NCBI GenBank assembly: GCA_029261395.1
Contig: JAJDBJ010000001.1
Span: forward strand, 1 to 35,383
Source of the DNA: Nitrospinaceae bacterium
Lineage (GTDB): Bacteria; Nitrospinota; Nitrospinia; Nitrospinales; Nitrospinaceae
Length of the DNA stretch: 35,383 nt
Reading direction: 5' to 3'
Shown here: positions 1-8,930 of the stretch, piece by piece
How the letters are laid out: every line of letters starts with the position of its first letter
Position numbering within the stretch: the first letter of the stretch is position 1
The notes under the pieces: model-generated
What the model was told of the DNA's origin: nothing
Seen by the model: the letters and a program-made list of their open reading frames with translations, nothing else
The model's database searches: none
Made by a program: the position numbers and the translations under genes

Positions 1-197
1 GTCTGTTTGAAAGTGTCGTGCGGGATATCCAGGGTGATAGGAAGCGTCCAGAGCGTGTGATCGCTCAACATCATCTGATCGACTACATTATGGTAATCGA
101 GTGAAGTCATGAATCCGTCGAGAGGGGAGTACAGCCCCATGCGAATGTTAATCAGATCCTGGAGAGTTTCGGCGTTTATTTCGTGAGTGACTTTCAT
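1..197 (-). CDS. sat: Sulfate adenylyltransferase (ATP sulfurylase), N-terminal part, cut by window edge
   Basis: ATP sulfurylase makes adenosine 5'-phosphosulfate (APS) and pyrophosphate from ATP and sulfate. Only the first 65 codons lie in the window. The ATG is at 197-195 and forms an ATGA overlap with the stop of the upstream APS kinase gene, which points to translational coupling. The visible protein contains GLYSPLDGFM followed by SLDYHNVV and LWTLPITLDI, which match the N-terminal PUA-like domain of ATP sulfurylases (G-x-YSPL-x-GFM, then W-x-x-P-I-x-L-D). The catalytic HxGH region lies outside the window, so activity cannot be judged. Its place at the end of a glycan export locus suggests sulfate activation for glycan sulfation rather than general assimilation, but that is inference. 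Confidence 0.85.
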   Translation of the reverse strand, partial: MKVTHEINAETLQDLINIRMGLYSPLDGFMTSLDYHNVVDQMMLSDHTLWTLPITLDIPHDTFKQ

Positions 198-709
198 TGG
201 AACTTTTCCGGGAACTTTTGCCGCAAGTAAGCTTTAATTTTTTGGAAGGATTCCTTTACCGTTTCGTTCTCGACATCAAGAACGAGATCGTTGTTTTGCG
301 GTTCGTCAAACTGTAGATCCACACCGACTACCGGTGTTTTGCCAACGTGGTTCTTGTAAATTTCTTTTACGTCATTTCGACGGCTCGTCTCCAGATCCTT
401 TTTGAGATAGATCTGGTGGTAATTTTTAATTTTTTTCCGGGCAAACTGCCTCAATTCCTCAAACGGGGAAATGTTGCACACGATGGCGATGGTGCCGTTT
501 TCAGACAGCACGTGGGCGGCAAGCAGGATGCGTTTGATGTTTTGCACCCGATCTTCCTGCTCGAATCCGAGGTCATTATCAAAAAAATCACGGATCGAAT
601 CGCCATCGATAATCCAGGATGGATTGTTTGATTGATCGCAATATTCTTTGAGTTTGTTTCCCAGGGTGGATTTTCCAGCCCCGGAAATTCCCAGCAACCA
701 TAGCACCAT
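194..709 (-). CDS. cysC: Adenylylsulfate kinase (APS kinase)
   Basis: APS kinase phosphorylates APS to PAPS, the sulfate donor for sulfotransferases and for PAPS reductase. The 171-residue protein opens directly with a Walker A loop, GISGAGKST (residues 7-15), followed by the family DGD motif (35-37) and the LGF...DR..NI.R stretch (about 47-60). The length is typical of a stand-alone CysC. It lacks the fused N-terminal GTPase of NodQ/CysN-C. It overlaps the downstream sat start by four bases and follows the GT2 gene by 51 bases in the same direction. The pair sat-cysC inside a Wzm/Wzt locus resembles sulfation cassettes of surface polysaccharides. No sulfotransferase is visible in this window; one may lie beyond base 1. 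Confidence 0.92.
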   Translation of the reverse strand: MVLWLLGISGAGKSTLGNKLKEYCDQSNNPSWIIDGDSIRDFFDNDLGFEQEDRVQNIKRILLAAHVLSENGTIAIVCNISPFEELRQFARKKIKNYHQIYLKKDLETSRRNDVKEIYKNHVGKTPVVGVDLQFDEPQNNDLVLDVENETVKESFQKIKAYLRQKFPEKFQ

Positions 710-760
710 ATTTGTATCTCAATCCAAAAGTTTTCGTTTTACTCGATGGTAGTCAAATTT

Positions 761-2698
761 TTATTCACGGGTAAGGAATACTTCCATAAGGGTTTCAGGA
801 ACTCCATAAAACCGGTTTTGGTATCTTGCGAGGTTGTATCCATTGAGTTCCTCAAAAAATTCAGGAAGTATAGTTTTATTCATGGGTGCATCGATTTTGT
901 GCCTCACACCTTCAATGCGTTGTTGCGGGGGCACTGTGGTTTGATCCTCAACAAGATCTTTTAAGGTTTTCAGGGATGACCCGGATAAAACCGAATGATG
1001 ATTCAAATCCTCAATCGTAATCCGGAAAACTTCTCCACTAGGTTCTGGCGATTGAATGAATTGATCGATCAAGACTTTTAAATGGTCCACGGTGCTTGCC
1101 TTGGGGAACAGGGAACCCTCCTGGCTTTTTATAATGGTTTGATCGACTGGACCGTAGAAATGGGGTACGGCGTACAGCAACGCTCCCCATTTGATGATAT
1201 TGTAGCTTTGATATTCTTCAATCATCTGTCCTTCAGGCATGTTCTTCAGCTGGTCGATTAAAGATTTTAAGGCTTTTGGGGAGAGGGCCACCACAATTTC
1301 TTCCGGGAGGTCATTTATATTCTGCGTGGTTAAATCGAATTCCCCCAATGTAAAGGGTATGCCGTAGGACTTCGCCCCGTATTTCACCAGATTATATCCC
1401 CGGTGAGAATCCATCAAAGCCGGCGCGAGGCCGTCGCTAGAAATGTTGGGTTTCAGGATGTTTCGGAGGCGGCGGACTTGATTGAATAGCCGCGAACGGA
1501 GTGAGTTTCTTGCTTGATACTCATTGCCTCCATGCCTAAGAAAATTTTGTTCAATCAAGTCTCTGATTTTCTCATGAGAGTCAGTCACCAATATATCTGG
1601 ATGTTCGCGCTCTTCCTTTTTGTTTAAATCTATAGCGCCCAAGGCCTGGGGAAGTCCGTAAAAAAATCCTCTATGCCTGATGATGTTGTAATGGAAAAGG
1701 GACTCCACCAGCTCGGCTGTTTCCCACATATAAAATGATGAGGATTCAGACATGGTTTGGTAGGTCCACTTTTCAAAGCAAGAGGGATCAATTAATTGCG
1801 GAATTAAATTTTTAGACTTCTGTGCAGGATCCTCCTGCAACGCTCGGATGGCTTTATTCATAAGGAGTGGCTGGGTCCGGCCGGATTTGGCCGCTTCCAA
1901 TGCAGTGGATGACATGTGCATGCCATCGTGAGGGCCTACATAATTGCCATTGCCTGCCTGTCCGGGGTGCCAGACGTGGTAAAGCAATTCCGACGGATGC
2001 CAGAACTCCTTTCTGCCAAAATTTTTCAATCGGAATGTCAGCTCATACGGTCCGCAGATATGTCCCAGATAATCCAGATGCTCATCTGAGCCTCCAATGG
2101 CAAACAAGTCGTCCCGTCGAGCGCACAAACAGGCCCCGTAATTGAGAGTGTGAAGCGGGTCCACTGTATCGATTAATCCTGAGGTTGTTCCATCTTTAAA
2201 ATTAATCGCTCCCTCACCCTCCACTTCATCAAAAGAAGGATAATTGAATGGATAAAACCTTTGGTCGTTATTGCGGACTTCATCCATGTGCAACGCAATG
2301 TTGGGATCTTCCTCAAATGATTTGATAATGGTTTCAACAAACGTCGGGCGAACCATGGCATCCGAGTCGCAAATGGTCACAATCCTCCCCTTGCTCAAAA
2401 CGGTCCCGATGTTGTACATGAGATGTTTGTGGTAATAGAGAGTATCCGGCATGTCCATGACAATCCACTGGTCCAGCGGGGGAGGCTTTGATTGACTCGC
2501 GCAGTCCTCAAGCAGTTTACGGATTTCTGGAGATCGGCGATTGTAATATTCAATCCATATGATTTCGTAGTTGTCTCGAGGGACATTCTGCTGGCTCAGG
2601 TAATGAAGCATATGGAAACTTTCGCGGCAGGACCAGTCCAAAAGAATAAAGCTGACTTTTGGTTTTTCAGTCAAACCGCTTTCGAACAGAATTTCCAT
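761..2698 (-). CDS. GT2-type glycosyltransferase with four C-terminal 'YN..Y..P' repeats
   Basis: The N-terminal 250 residues look like a GT-A fold family 2 glycosyltransferase: VSFILLDWS near residue 15, an acidic DSD metal/nucleotide site at 111-113 (VTICDSDA), and a later ELTFRLKNFG region with W/H-rich segments near 230-250. The remainder (about 330-645) holds four copies of a roughly 55-residue unit. Each begins YN(I/L)-x-(R/K)-x-G-x-x-Y-(G/A)-(L/I/V)-P, continues with an LG-x-x-D type segment, and in full copies ends in an amphipathic helix with LIDQ-like text. Copies start near residues 337, 435, 499 and 621; the last is truncated. I do not recognise this repeat as a named family. A diverged copy occurs in the next gene upstream. 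The protein is cytoplasmic (no signal peptide) and probably assembles the exported glycan; donor and acceptor are unknown. Confidence 0.8.
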   Translation of the reverse strand: MEILFESGLTEKPKVSFILLDWSCRESFHMLHYLSQQNVPRDNYEIIWIEYYNRRSPEIRKLLEDCASQSKPPPLDQWIVMDMPDTLYYHKHLMYNIGTVLSKGRIVTICDSDAMVRPTFVETIIKSFEEDPNIALHMDEVRNNDQRFYPFNYPSFDEVEGEGAINFKDGTTSGLIDTVDPLHTLNYGACLCARRDDLFAIGGSDEHLDYLGHICGPYELTFRLKNFGRKEFWHPSELLYHVWHPGQAGNGNYVGPHDGMHMSSTALEAAKSGRTQPLLMNKAIRALQEDPAQKSKNLIPQLIDPSCFEKWTYQTMSESSSFYMWETAELVESLFHYNIIRHRGFFYGLPQALGAIDLNKKEEREHPDILVTDSHEKIRDLIEQNFLRHGGNEYQARNSLRSRLFNQVRRLRNILKPNISSDGLAPALMDSHRGYNLVKYGAKSYGIPFTLGEFDLTTQNINDLPEEIVVALSPKALKSLIDQLKNMPEGQMIEEYQSYNIIKWGALLYAVPHFYGPVDQTIIKSQEGSLFPKASTVDHLKVLIDQFIQSPEPSGEVFRITIEDLNHHSVLSGSSLKTLKDLVEDQTTVPPQQRIEGVRHKIDAPMNKTILPEFFEELNGYNLARYQNRFYGVPETLMEVFLTRE

Positions 2699-2727
2699 TG
2701 TTGGCTACCTTGTTGCTTAGAGTAAAG

Positions 2728-4866
2728 TTATTTGATTAATCGATATAAAAATGATGATTTTATCTTTTTCAACTCATGACTGAAGTCCGCATTTTGATTT
2801 GCGGTGCTCCTGTATTTTTCACGTAAAAGCTGTATCCATTTCTCCCTCAACCTCAATTCTCCGGATAAAGCATCAATTTTCTTTTCCAAGAAATCGATTT
2901 GAGAAGTTTTGTCCTCACTGGTATTCGATAAGGTTTCAATTGTTAAATGGTTGCTTTGTTCTTCTGTTTGCAGGGTTTCGATTCTGATTTCACCGTCTGT
3001 CACTTCTTGCTTTAACACCATTAATTCTTGGTGCATTTCTTCGCGTTCTTTCGATAGGGTATTTACTTTCTTGTTGAGGTTGCTCACTTCAGTTGTCACC
3101 TGATCGAGTAAGCCCGCTTTTTCCTCCAGTTTACTCGTCAGGGCCTTTTCGCTCTGTTCCTTGATAACGATTATATTTTTTAAGCTATTTATTTCGAGTT
3201 TTTGAGTTTCTGATTCGGCAAGTAATTTCTTGGAGTTGGTCAGCCAGTCAACATAACTTTTGACTTCGGATTTGGATAAGCCAACAAAAAAATTCAAATT
3301 ATTATCCATCTCGCACAAATTCACATTTTCTAGGTTGATGCTACCCAGTTCCTGGGATAATGCGAAATATTTTTTGTTGAAATAGACAATATTAAACCCA
3401 CTGTAACCCTCTTCAATTAATTGAGGTGGTATTGGTTTGACTTTAAGGTATGTCCAGTCCTCATGTTTTTGATCGTTTAAAATGAATTTAATATTTTCTA
3501 CAAAATAATCCTCAGAGTGCCCCAGGTTGTAAATCAAAGAATCCCTGTATTTTTTTATTTTAACTTTGAAGCCATTGTCTTTTTTGAGAAGCGACTTGAT
3601 TTGTTTTACCAATTCTTCAGTATTTTGAGCCACCGCGCCCACTTTGTTTCGATCCTGGATGTAATGATACCCTTCAAAAGCTTTTTGAAATTCAGATTCA
3701 TTGTGTGAGAAAAACACAACCGGCCTCAGTGTGGTGAATGCGTAAGTAAAAGCCGTTCCTGAAAAATCTGTCACCATCAATGCAGACTTGGCATAGTTGC
3801 TCATATAAAAACTGGCATTGTCATCGAACATGAATCGGGGTTCGTCGTGGTGTTTGTCAGCGATGCGGCTGACGGCTTGAGTCTTCAGGGTGTGGGGATG
3901 AGGTCTGAAAATGACTTTGTAATCCGGGAAATTATCCAAGAGGGTATCAATTATTAGTTCACTGTGTTGTGGAAGGCAAGCGTAATGCTCTACGTCCGGA
4001 TCAACTACCGTCGGAGCATGAATTAAGATTTTTTCTTCTTTTTTATATTTTTTAAATAACCGGATGTTTTGATCCAATTTGCTGTATCCACCTTGAATAA
4101 GCCCAATTTCCTTTTTCTCGTTCAGATAACCTTCGTCTCTCGCTTGACTGATTTGTTTTTTAACTCTGTCCAATACCGAATGGGAGGGCACAAAGTGATA
4201 ATCGTATTCCAATATCATTTTCAAAACATCATCCTCTTTTGAAACCGGGCTGTCGTGGATGTCATGCATGAAGTACACCTTTTTAGCATTTGCCGGTAGG
4301 TCATGGGCGTAAGTGGCGCATATAAAGAGATCGACAAAAGTCATTTGCTCTATAATTCCATGCCCTCCGTAATAAACATGCTCTCCCTGTTCATGCTTGT
4401 CGTTGCAGATGGTTCCCACAAAAACTATTGCGTTATAGTTCGCTTTTATTAATTTATTTAAGATGCCCCCCACTTGCTCCCTATAAGCACTATCGGGGAA
4501 ATATACAGCGATGATTTTATTTTTGGGATCCATGCGCTCTTTGATTTTGTATTCCTGTAACTCCAATAAAGCATCAAAAGTATTTTTATCGTCGATGAAT
4601 TTGTTGCCATAGGAAACTTGTGAAGCCGCGGATAAGAGGGATTCGATTAATTCGCTTTCTCTTGGGCGATTCTTGAGGTCGATAGCATCCAAAATTCTTT
4701 TGGCAAGATTAGTGTTGTTGTTTTGTTTGTATAAAGAGCGGAGTATGAACGCCACGAGTTCGTTCTCCAGTAATGCCGCTATAAGAGACTCGGTCGTGTT
4801 TTCAGTTGTCCTTATGGGGGGCTTTTCGGGGTGGAGTAGATTTGGATTTTTGATATGTGGAGTCAT
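2728..4866 (-). CDS. CDP-glycerol glycerophosphotransferase (TagF/TagB)-like protein with coiled-coil tail
   Basis: Residues about 115-460 resemble the Glyphos_transf (TagB/TagF) GT-B fold: IFRPHPH at about 319-325 and MVTDFSGTAFTYAFTTLRPVVFF at about 364-386 are the two characteristic segments (RPHP and D-[YF]-S-[SG] before a 'rPvvf' strand). These enzymes transfer polyol-phosphate units from CDP-activated donors in teichoic-acid or capsule synthesis. Residues about 487-545 carry one diverged copy of the YN..Y repeat seen four times in the neighbouring glycosyltransferase (GFNIVYFNKKYFALSQELG). Residues about 550-680 are a long coiled coil rich in E, K, L and Q heptads. The N-terminal 110 residues are unassigned. 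The gene lies 29 bases upstream of the GT2 gene and 99 bases downstream of wzt. The tail could set chain length or tether the enzyme, as coiled coils do in some O-antigen terminators, but this is speculation. Confidence 0.78.
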   Translation of the reverse strand: MTPHIKNPNLLHPEKPPIRTTENTTESLIAALLENELVAFILRSLYKQNNNTNLAKRILDAIDLKNRPRESELIESLLSAASQVSYGNKFIDDKNTFDALLELQEYKIKERMDPKNKIIAVYFPDSAYREQVGGILNKLIKANYNAIVFVGTICNDKHEQGEHVYYGGHGIIEQMTFVDLFICATYAHDLPANAKKVYFMHDIHDSPVSKEDDVLKMILEYDYHFVPSHSVLDRVKKQISQARDEGYLNEKKEIGLIQGGYSKLDQNIRLFKKYKKEEKILIHAPTVVDPDVEHYACLPQHSELIIDTLLDNFPDYKVIFRPHPHTLKTQAVSRIADKHHDEPRFMFDDNASFYMSNYAKSALMVTDFSGTAFTYAFTTLRPVVFFSHNESEFQKAFEGYHYIQDRNKVGAVAQNTEELVKQIKSLLKKDNGFKVKIKKYRDSLIYNLGHSEDYFVENIKFILNDQKHEDWTYLKVKPIPPQLIEEGYSGFNIVYFNKKYFALSQELGSINLENVNLCEMDNNLNFFVGLSKSEVKSYVDWLTNSKKLLAESETQKLEINSLKNIIVIKEQSEKALTSKLEEKAGLLDQVTTEVSNLNKKVNTLSKEREEMHQELMVLKQEVTDGEIRIETLQTEEQSNHLTIETLSNTSEDKTSQIDFLEKKIDALSGELRLREKWIQLLREKYRSTANQNADFSHELKKIKSSFLYRLIK

Positions 4867-4965
4867 AGTTGTTGTCTCTAAAACATCCTTAAGCGAGTAG
4901 AAAACCTCAGCTAAAGGGCAGGCTCAATTGTAATATTCATTCTAAGTGTTGGCGTTATTGTGTTA

Positions 4966-6315
4966 TCAAAGAATAATTTGATCAAAGTCAGCTTCAAAAT
5001 CGGCCAAGCCGGAAAATTGATTTCGTTCAAATACCTTTAGATGCACTGCGGCACATCTTCTATCTAGGTTTACATACTTGTTGGATTCTTCTGCTTCCTT
5101 CAAGTCCACACCTAAATCAAAAAAATAGTCGCCCGGACTTAGTCTCAATTTAAGTGAAAATTTACCGATTACGGTATCTCCTTTTTGTGCGGCGGAAATT
5201 TTATTCTTTGTGTGAAAAGAATTGAAGCCGTAAATTAGAACCCCCTCGACTGTTTTAATGGCAACTCCCATTAATGGGAAATCCACAGCCTCATGTAATT
5301 TTACTTTGATATAGATGTCAATCCATTCTCCAGAGTGGATATGCTCGGGGTCGAATGTATTGTTGCAGGTGATCAGGTAGTCGACGATTTCCGCTTGATC
5401 GAACCCTTCCCGCTTTTCGTTTTTGTTGTAACTCTTTCGGGAAGGGCAATTGTCCTGAGGAGGAGTGTGGTGGAGAAACCTGTGTAATACGGATTGATCT
5501 CCTTTTGAGGAAGCAACGGAAGTTTGGCTATTTCCAGAGTTTGCATTTCCAGTTCTTCCTTGTGATTTTTCCGGGCTTTTCTCTTCCAGGATATTTAGAT
5601 AACGGGTTATTACATCCTTGGGTTTTCCCGCTTCAATTAGTGATCCTTTATTTAAAAGCAAGGCATGGTCGCAATGCCTCAGAATAGTGCCGGTATCGTG
5701 TGTAGTTAGCAGGATAGTTTTCCCAGACTCTTGATACTCCTGGAATTTTTGAAAACATTTTTGCCTGAACTTGGCATCCCCGACAGCAATGACCTCATCA
5801 ATCACGAGAATTTCCGGGTCCACATTGATGGCAATGGCAAAAGCCAGGCGAAGCATCATTCCGGAGGAGTAAATTTGTAGCGGTTGATTGAAAAATTCGC
5901 CAATGTCCGCAAAGGCCTCGATGTCTCCCATCCTCCGTTTTAGTTCGTTCGATGGAATTCCCATCAGGGATCCCTTAAACAAGACATTGTCGTGACCGGT
6001 GAACTTGGGGTTGAGCCCGGCGCCCAGTGACAGGAGCGCCGAGATGTCTCCATTTACCTGCAGGGAACCGGTGGTCGGTTTTAAAATGGAGCAAATGATT
6101 TTAAGGAGGGTGCTTTTCCCTGAGCCGTTTTGGCCTACTATCCCAACCGTGGCTCCTTTGGGAATTTGAAAATCAATTTCCTTTAAAGCCCAAAACTCGC
6201 GATGGTATTTTTTGTTAAAAGGGTGAAGGGTTTCCCATAAGCGCTCTTTGGGCGAATTGAATAGCCGGTATTTTTTCGAAACGTTTTGTACTGATATAGC
6301 AATAGAATCACCCAC
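4966..6315 (-). CDS. wzt: Polysaccharide ABC exporter ATP-binding subunit (Wzt type, with C-terminal glycan-binding-like domain)
   Basis: This subunit powers export of a lipid-linked polysaccharide across the inner membrane. Visible motifs are Walker A GQNGSGKST (61-69), the signature YSSGM (149-153), Walker B ILVIDE (169-174) and the H-loop His at about 206. The Q-loop region is short and the N-terminus has 'NVSKKYRLF', as in the Wzt/TagH/KpsT group. Beyond residue 240 there is a Ser/Gly/Asn-rich linker, then an extra domain of about 150 residues. It matches the Wzt C-terminal domain, which in O-antigen exporters binds the capped end of the chain, so the glycan may have a terminal modification. 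The start is GTG at 6315, just 3 bases after the permease stop, so the two are co-translated. Confidence 0.92.
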   Translation of the reverse strand: MGDSIAISVQNVSKKYRLFNSPKERLWETLHPFNKKYHREFWALKEIDFQIPKGATVGIVGQNGSGKSTLLKIICSILKPTTGSLQVNGDISALLSLGAGLNPKFTGHDNVLFKGSLMGIPSNELKRRMGDIEAFADIGEFFNQPLQIYSSGMMLRLAFAIAINVDPEILVIDEVIAVGDAKFRQKCFQKFQEYQESGKTILLTTHDTGTILRHCDHALLLNKGSLIEAGKPKDVITRYLNILEEKSPEKSQGRTGNANSGNSQTSVASSKGDQSVLHRFLHHTPPQDNCPSRKSYNKNEKREGFDQAEIVDYLITCNNTFDPEHIHSGEWIDIYIKVKLHEAVDFPLMGVAIKTVEGVLIYGFNSFHTKNKISAAQKGDTVIGKFSLKLRLSPGDYFFDLGVDLKEAEESNKYVNLDRRCAAVHLKVFERNQFSGLADFEADFDQIIL

Positions 6316-6318
6316 GGC

Positions 6319-7137
6319 TTATAAGACCTCCGCAAATTCAGGTTTTAATTTCCTGAAGACCAATCCCCCGATGACAATCGCCACAAGCCCTACACTCCAA
6401 AAATAGATGGCCGAAGGAAGGTCTTCCCAGAATGGGGAATGGTAAATAAAAGATTTTTTATAGCCCTCCACAATATAAACCAGCGGATTCAAGTTGATAA
6501 GCCATTGGTATTCTTGGGGGATCATTTCCTTAAACCATACGATGGGCGTCAGCCAGAACCATAACGGAAGAAGGGCTTGTAATATGTGGGCTGTGTCACG
6601 GAAAAATAAGTTTATTGATGCGAATAGCCAGCTGAGGCCCAAGGTCAAAAAGGTGAGTGCGAATAGGTAATAAATAAACTGTAAATTATAAATTGAAAAA
6701 GAAACGTCAGATATAAATATGATAATCAGTAGAACAGACAGCATGACAAAATGATTTATCAGTGATGCCAGTATCCTTACCACAGGAAGGATTTCCGTCG
6801 GGAAAACAGTTTTGGTTGCCAGGTGAGAGTTGGCTTGGATGATGTTGGCATTGGCCAGGATGGTTTCGTTGAAAAAAATCCAGGGGATGAACCCAGACAA
6901 GAACACCAGAATAAAAGGGGCTCCGCCTGGTGGTGTGATTTTAAAACCCACCGAAAATACAAACCAGTAGACCAGGATAATCAGCAAGGGATGAATTACA
7001 GCCCAAATTAAACCTCCGGTCGTATCTATATACTTGGACCGAATTTCAGTGAGCGCCATTATCTTGATCGTACCCCCGTGCATACGGAATTTTTTGATCA
7101 AATTGACAAGGATGATATAAAAATCAAAAAATTTCAT
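6319..7137 (-). CDS. wzm: Polysaccharide ABC exporter permease (Wzm/TagG type, ABC-2 family)
   Basis: This 272-residue integral membrane protein has about six hydrophobic segments (roughly 43-65, 75-95, 117-142, 152-178, 186-201, 240-262). It carries the ABC-2 exporter features SKYIDTTGGLIWAVIHP before the first membrane segment and LNPLVYIVEGYK near 216-227. Length and topology are typical of Wzm and TagG, which form the channel for lipid-linked O-antigen or teichoic-acid-like polymers. It is the first gene of the leftward glycan operon, with about 470 bases of non-coding DNA upstream, so the operon promoter should lie there. It partners with the Wzt-type ATPase encoded immediately downstream. 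Confidence 0.92.
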   Translation of the reverse strand: MKFFDFYIILVNLIKKFRMHGGTIKIMALTEIRSKYIDTTGGLIWAVIHPLLIILVYWFVFSVGFKITPPGGAPFILVFLSGFIPWIFFNETILANANIIQANSHLATKTVFPTEILPVVRILASLINHFVMLSVLLIIIFISDVSFSIYNLQFIYYLFALTFLTLGLSWLFASINLFFRDTAHILQALLPLWFWLTPIVWFKEMIPQEYQWLINLNPLVYIVEGYKKSFIYHSPFWEDLPSAIYFWSVGLVAIVIGGLVFRKLKPEFAEVL

Positions 7138-7604
7138 GTTTTCTAAACTCTTTGGTAAGCGGATATTAATGGGGCGCCGGTTTCATCAGGTATTTTTCTT
7201 TTGGATCCCTCCCCTTGGATGCCTTGGCAGTGGAATGCTAAATGTGCTCCCCTATTTTTCACAATCTTATGGGAAAACCCCCACATGGGCAAGCATTTTG
7301 ATCCTTTAGGAAATTTGGCTAAGATAGCTTTGGTGTCGCGTAAAACTCTATAAATTCAATATGTTACTGAGGGCTTACTGTGGAAAAGAGAGGAGGTCGA
7401 AGAGATTAAGGGGAGAGGCACTACTATCAATAGCAGATCAAGTAGAAAACCCAGCGAACGACGAATGATTATCGACCAACCAATAAGGTGCCTTAGGCGA
7501 TTGCTACAGCCACCATTATCTGTAAAGCAACTTTCCATCCTCTCAGTAAAAGGGTTCTCCGTGGGTCTGCCTGCTCAAAAACAGGGGAGGGGTGTTGCAA
7601 AAAA
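7138..7604. other. Intergenic stretch, no supported gene
   Basis: This 467-base gap separates the 5' end of the glycan operon (leftward) from the 3' end of the DUF2235 gene (also leftward). Short open frames exist on both strands but none has a convincing ribosome-binding site or family motif. A promoter for the glycan operon is expected near 7140-7300, but I do not see a clear -35/-10 pair. No strong terminator for the DUF2235 gene is obvious. Confidence 0.5.
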
Positions 7605-8657
7605 TCAGTTGAAGTCGATTCCGTTCTTTTTGCAGTATTCGATTAGATTATCCGGGGAGTATCCTTCATGTTTTTTCTGAAGTCTTTTGATTGCCGTCGG
7701 GTCCACTGTTTCATTGCCATTGGCTGCTTCACCTATGGGACGGCCGTACTTGCCCAGAAAAAGATACTTGCCTGTCATCGTATTCCTTAATTCATCCTTA
7801 TAATAAGGGCGATAATGATTGAGGAACTTGTCATCGCATTCCAATCCCAAATCAGCCGCTTTATCTTTAAGCCAGTGCAATGGGATGTTGGCGAGTCCGT
7901 CATGTTCGTAACCGCCGCCAATGTTGGAGTGGACACCGGCAAACCAGCGCTGTTCGAATTTATCGATCGGTTGAGGTGTGTCAGGACTCCATAACGCCGG
8001 TTTGAAGGCTTTGCGTCGTTCGTCGATAGCCAGTGCGTGGTAAGAACCGGTAACCGATGGCGACAGACTTACTTTGTGGAAGGCATATCGTTGGTTGAGT
8101 CCGCTGAAGAAACCAATCGGTATGCCAAGCGCACCTACCGTATCCCATACTCCCAGGAATTGAATGGGGATAGGAGAACTTTGATGCTCCTCGCGAAATT
8201 CCCGGGCTCGGTGTTGAAACGCTTCCTCTTCCGTATCGTTTTCCACTTCCCGATGACTTCTGTACAGCTCATAAGCTTCCTTCATATAGAAGATTTCACT
8301 TTTGGGTAACAGCCCGGCAGTATCGATGAGACCTACAAGACTTCTCGCCGTATAAGCGCCGCGGCTGAAACCAAACAGAAACACCTGGTCGCCGGGAACG
8401 TAATTGTTGGACAAGAATTCATACGACTCGATGATATTTTCCGATAACCCCAGCCCGGTCCCTCCGCCCAGCCATTTGTCCGAACCTCTTCCCGTGCCAA
8501 CACCGATTTGGTAATACGCAACCTGCACGGTGCCATCCGCAGTGAGAGGTTTGATGCCACGAACCATCTTGACGACATTGGAAGGTTTTCTTTTTCCATG
8601 ATCGGTCTGGTCTGGTTTGTTCCAGGTTCCATCACAGCAAATTACGATTCGTTTCAT
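7605..8657 (-). CDS. DUF2235 alpha/beta-hydrolase (Tle1-like phospholipase family)
   Basis: The protein starts KRIVICCDGTWN, the hallmark opening of DUF2235, and has the nucleophile elbow GFSRGA at 96-101 (Ser98). Further on, VWDTVGALG supplies the likely catalytic Asp and GVHSNIGGGY the likely His region. The family includes type VI secretion lipase effectors (Tle1) and many stand-alone cytoplasmic hydrolases. At 350 residues this is the compact form, without the large C-terminal extension of Tle1 effectors, and it has no signal peptide. No VgrG, PAAR or immunity-like gene is next to it, so an effector role is not supported by context. A GGGAGGGAG ribosome-binding site precedes the ATG. It is separated from the glycan operon by 467 bases and is probably monocistronic. 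Confidence 0.88.
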   Translation of the reverse strand: MKRIVICCDGTWNKPDQTDHGKRKPSNVVKMVRGIKPLTADGTVQVAYYQIGVGTGRGSDKWLGGGTGLGLSENIIESYEFLSNNYVPGDQVFLFGFSRGAYTARSLVGLIDTAGLLPKSEIFYMKEAYELYRSHREVENDTEEEAFQHRAREFREEHQSSPIPIQFLGVWDTVGALGIPIGFFSGLNQRYAFHKVSLSPSVTGSYHALAIDERRKAFKPALWSPDTPQPIDKFEQRWFAGVHSNIGGGYEHDGLANIPLHWLKDKAADLGLECDDKFLNHYRPYYKDELRNTMTGKYLFLGKYGRPIGEAANGNETVDPTAIKRLQKKHEGYSPDNLIEYCKKNGIDFN

Positions 8658-8930
8658 GGTTCTCCCTCCCTGGGATTATTTGCAGAACTTGTCAGTGGCA
8701 ACCTCTCGAGTCACACTATGGCGATTGCAGTGCCTGCGAAAATTATAATGTGCCTGGCAGGGTATTAAAAGGTGAAAGCCCTGCAGGGTAATCCGGTAAG
8801 CCTTGTTTTATTATGGTATGCCGTGTGGATTTGTATCTTCGGTCAGCGATCTGTCATTTTTATGTATTCCCTGTTACCCTGATTATCTAAAGGGAGGATA
8901 ACTTTGATATGAATTCTCTGAGGCAAGACC

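Noticed and set aside
7356-7680. Short open frames with weak resemblance to the start of an IS3-type transposase (SERRMIIDQ)
   Set aside because: The likeness covers only about ten residues, lacks the DDE region and inverted repeats, and cannot be separated from chance.
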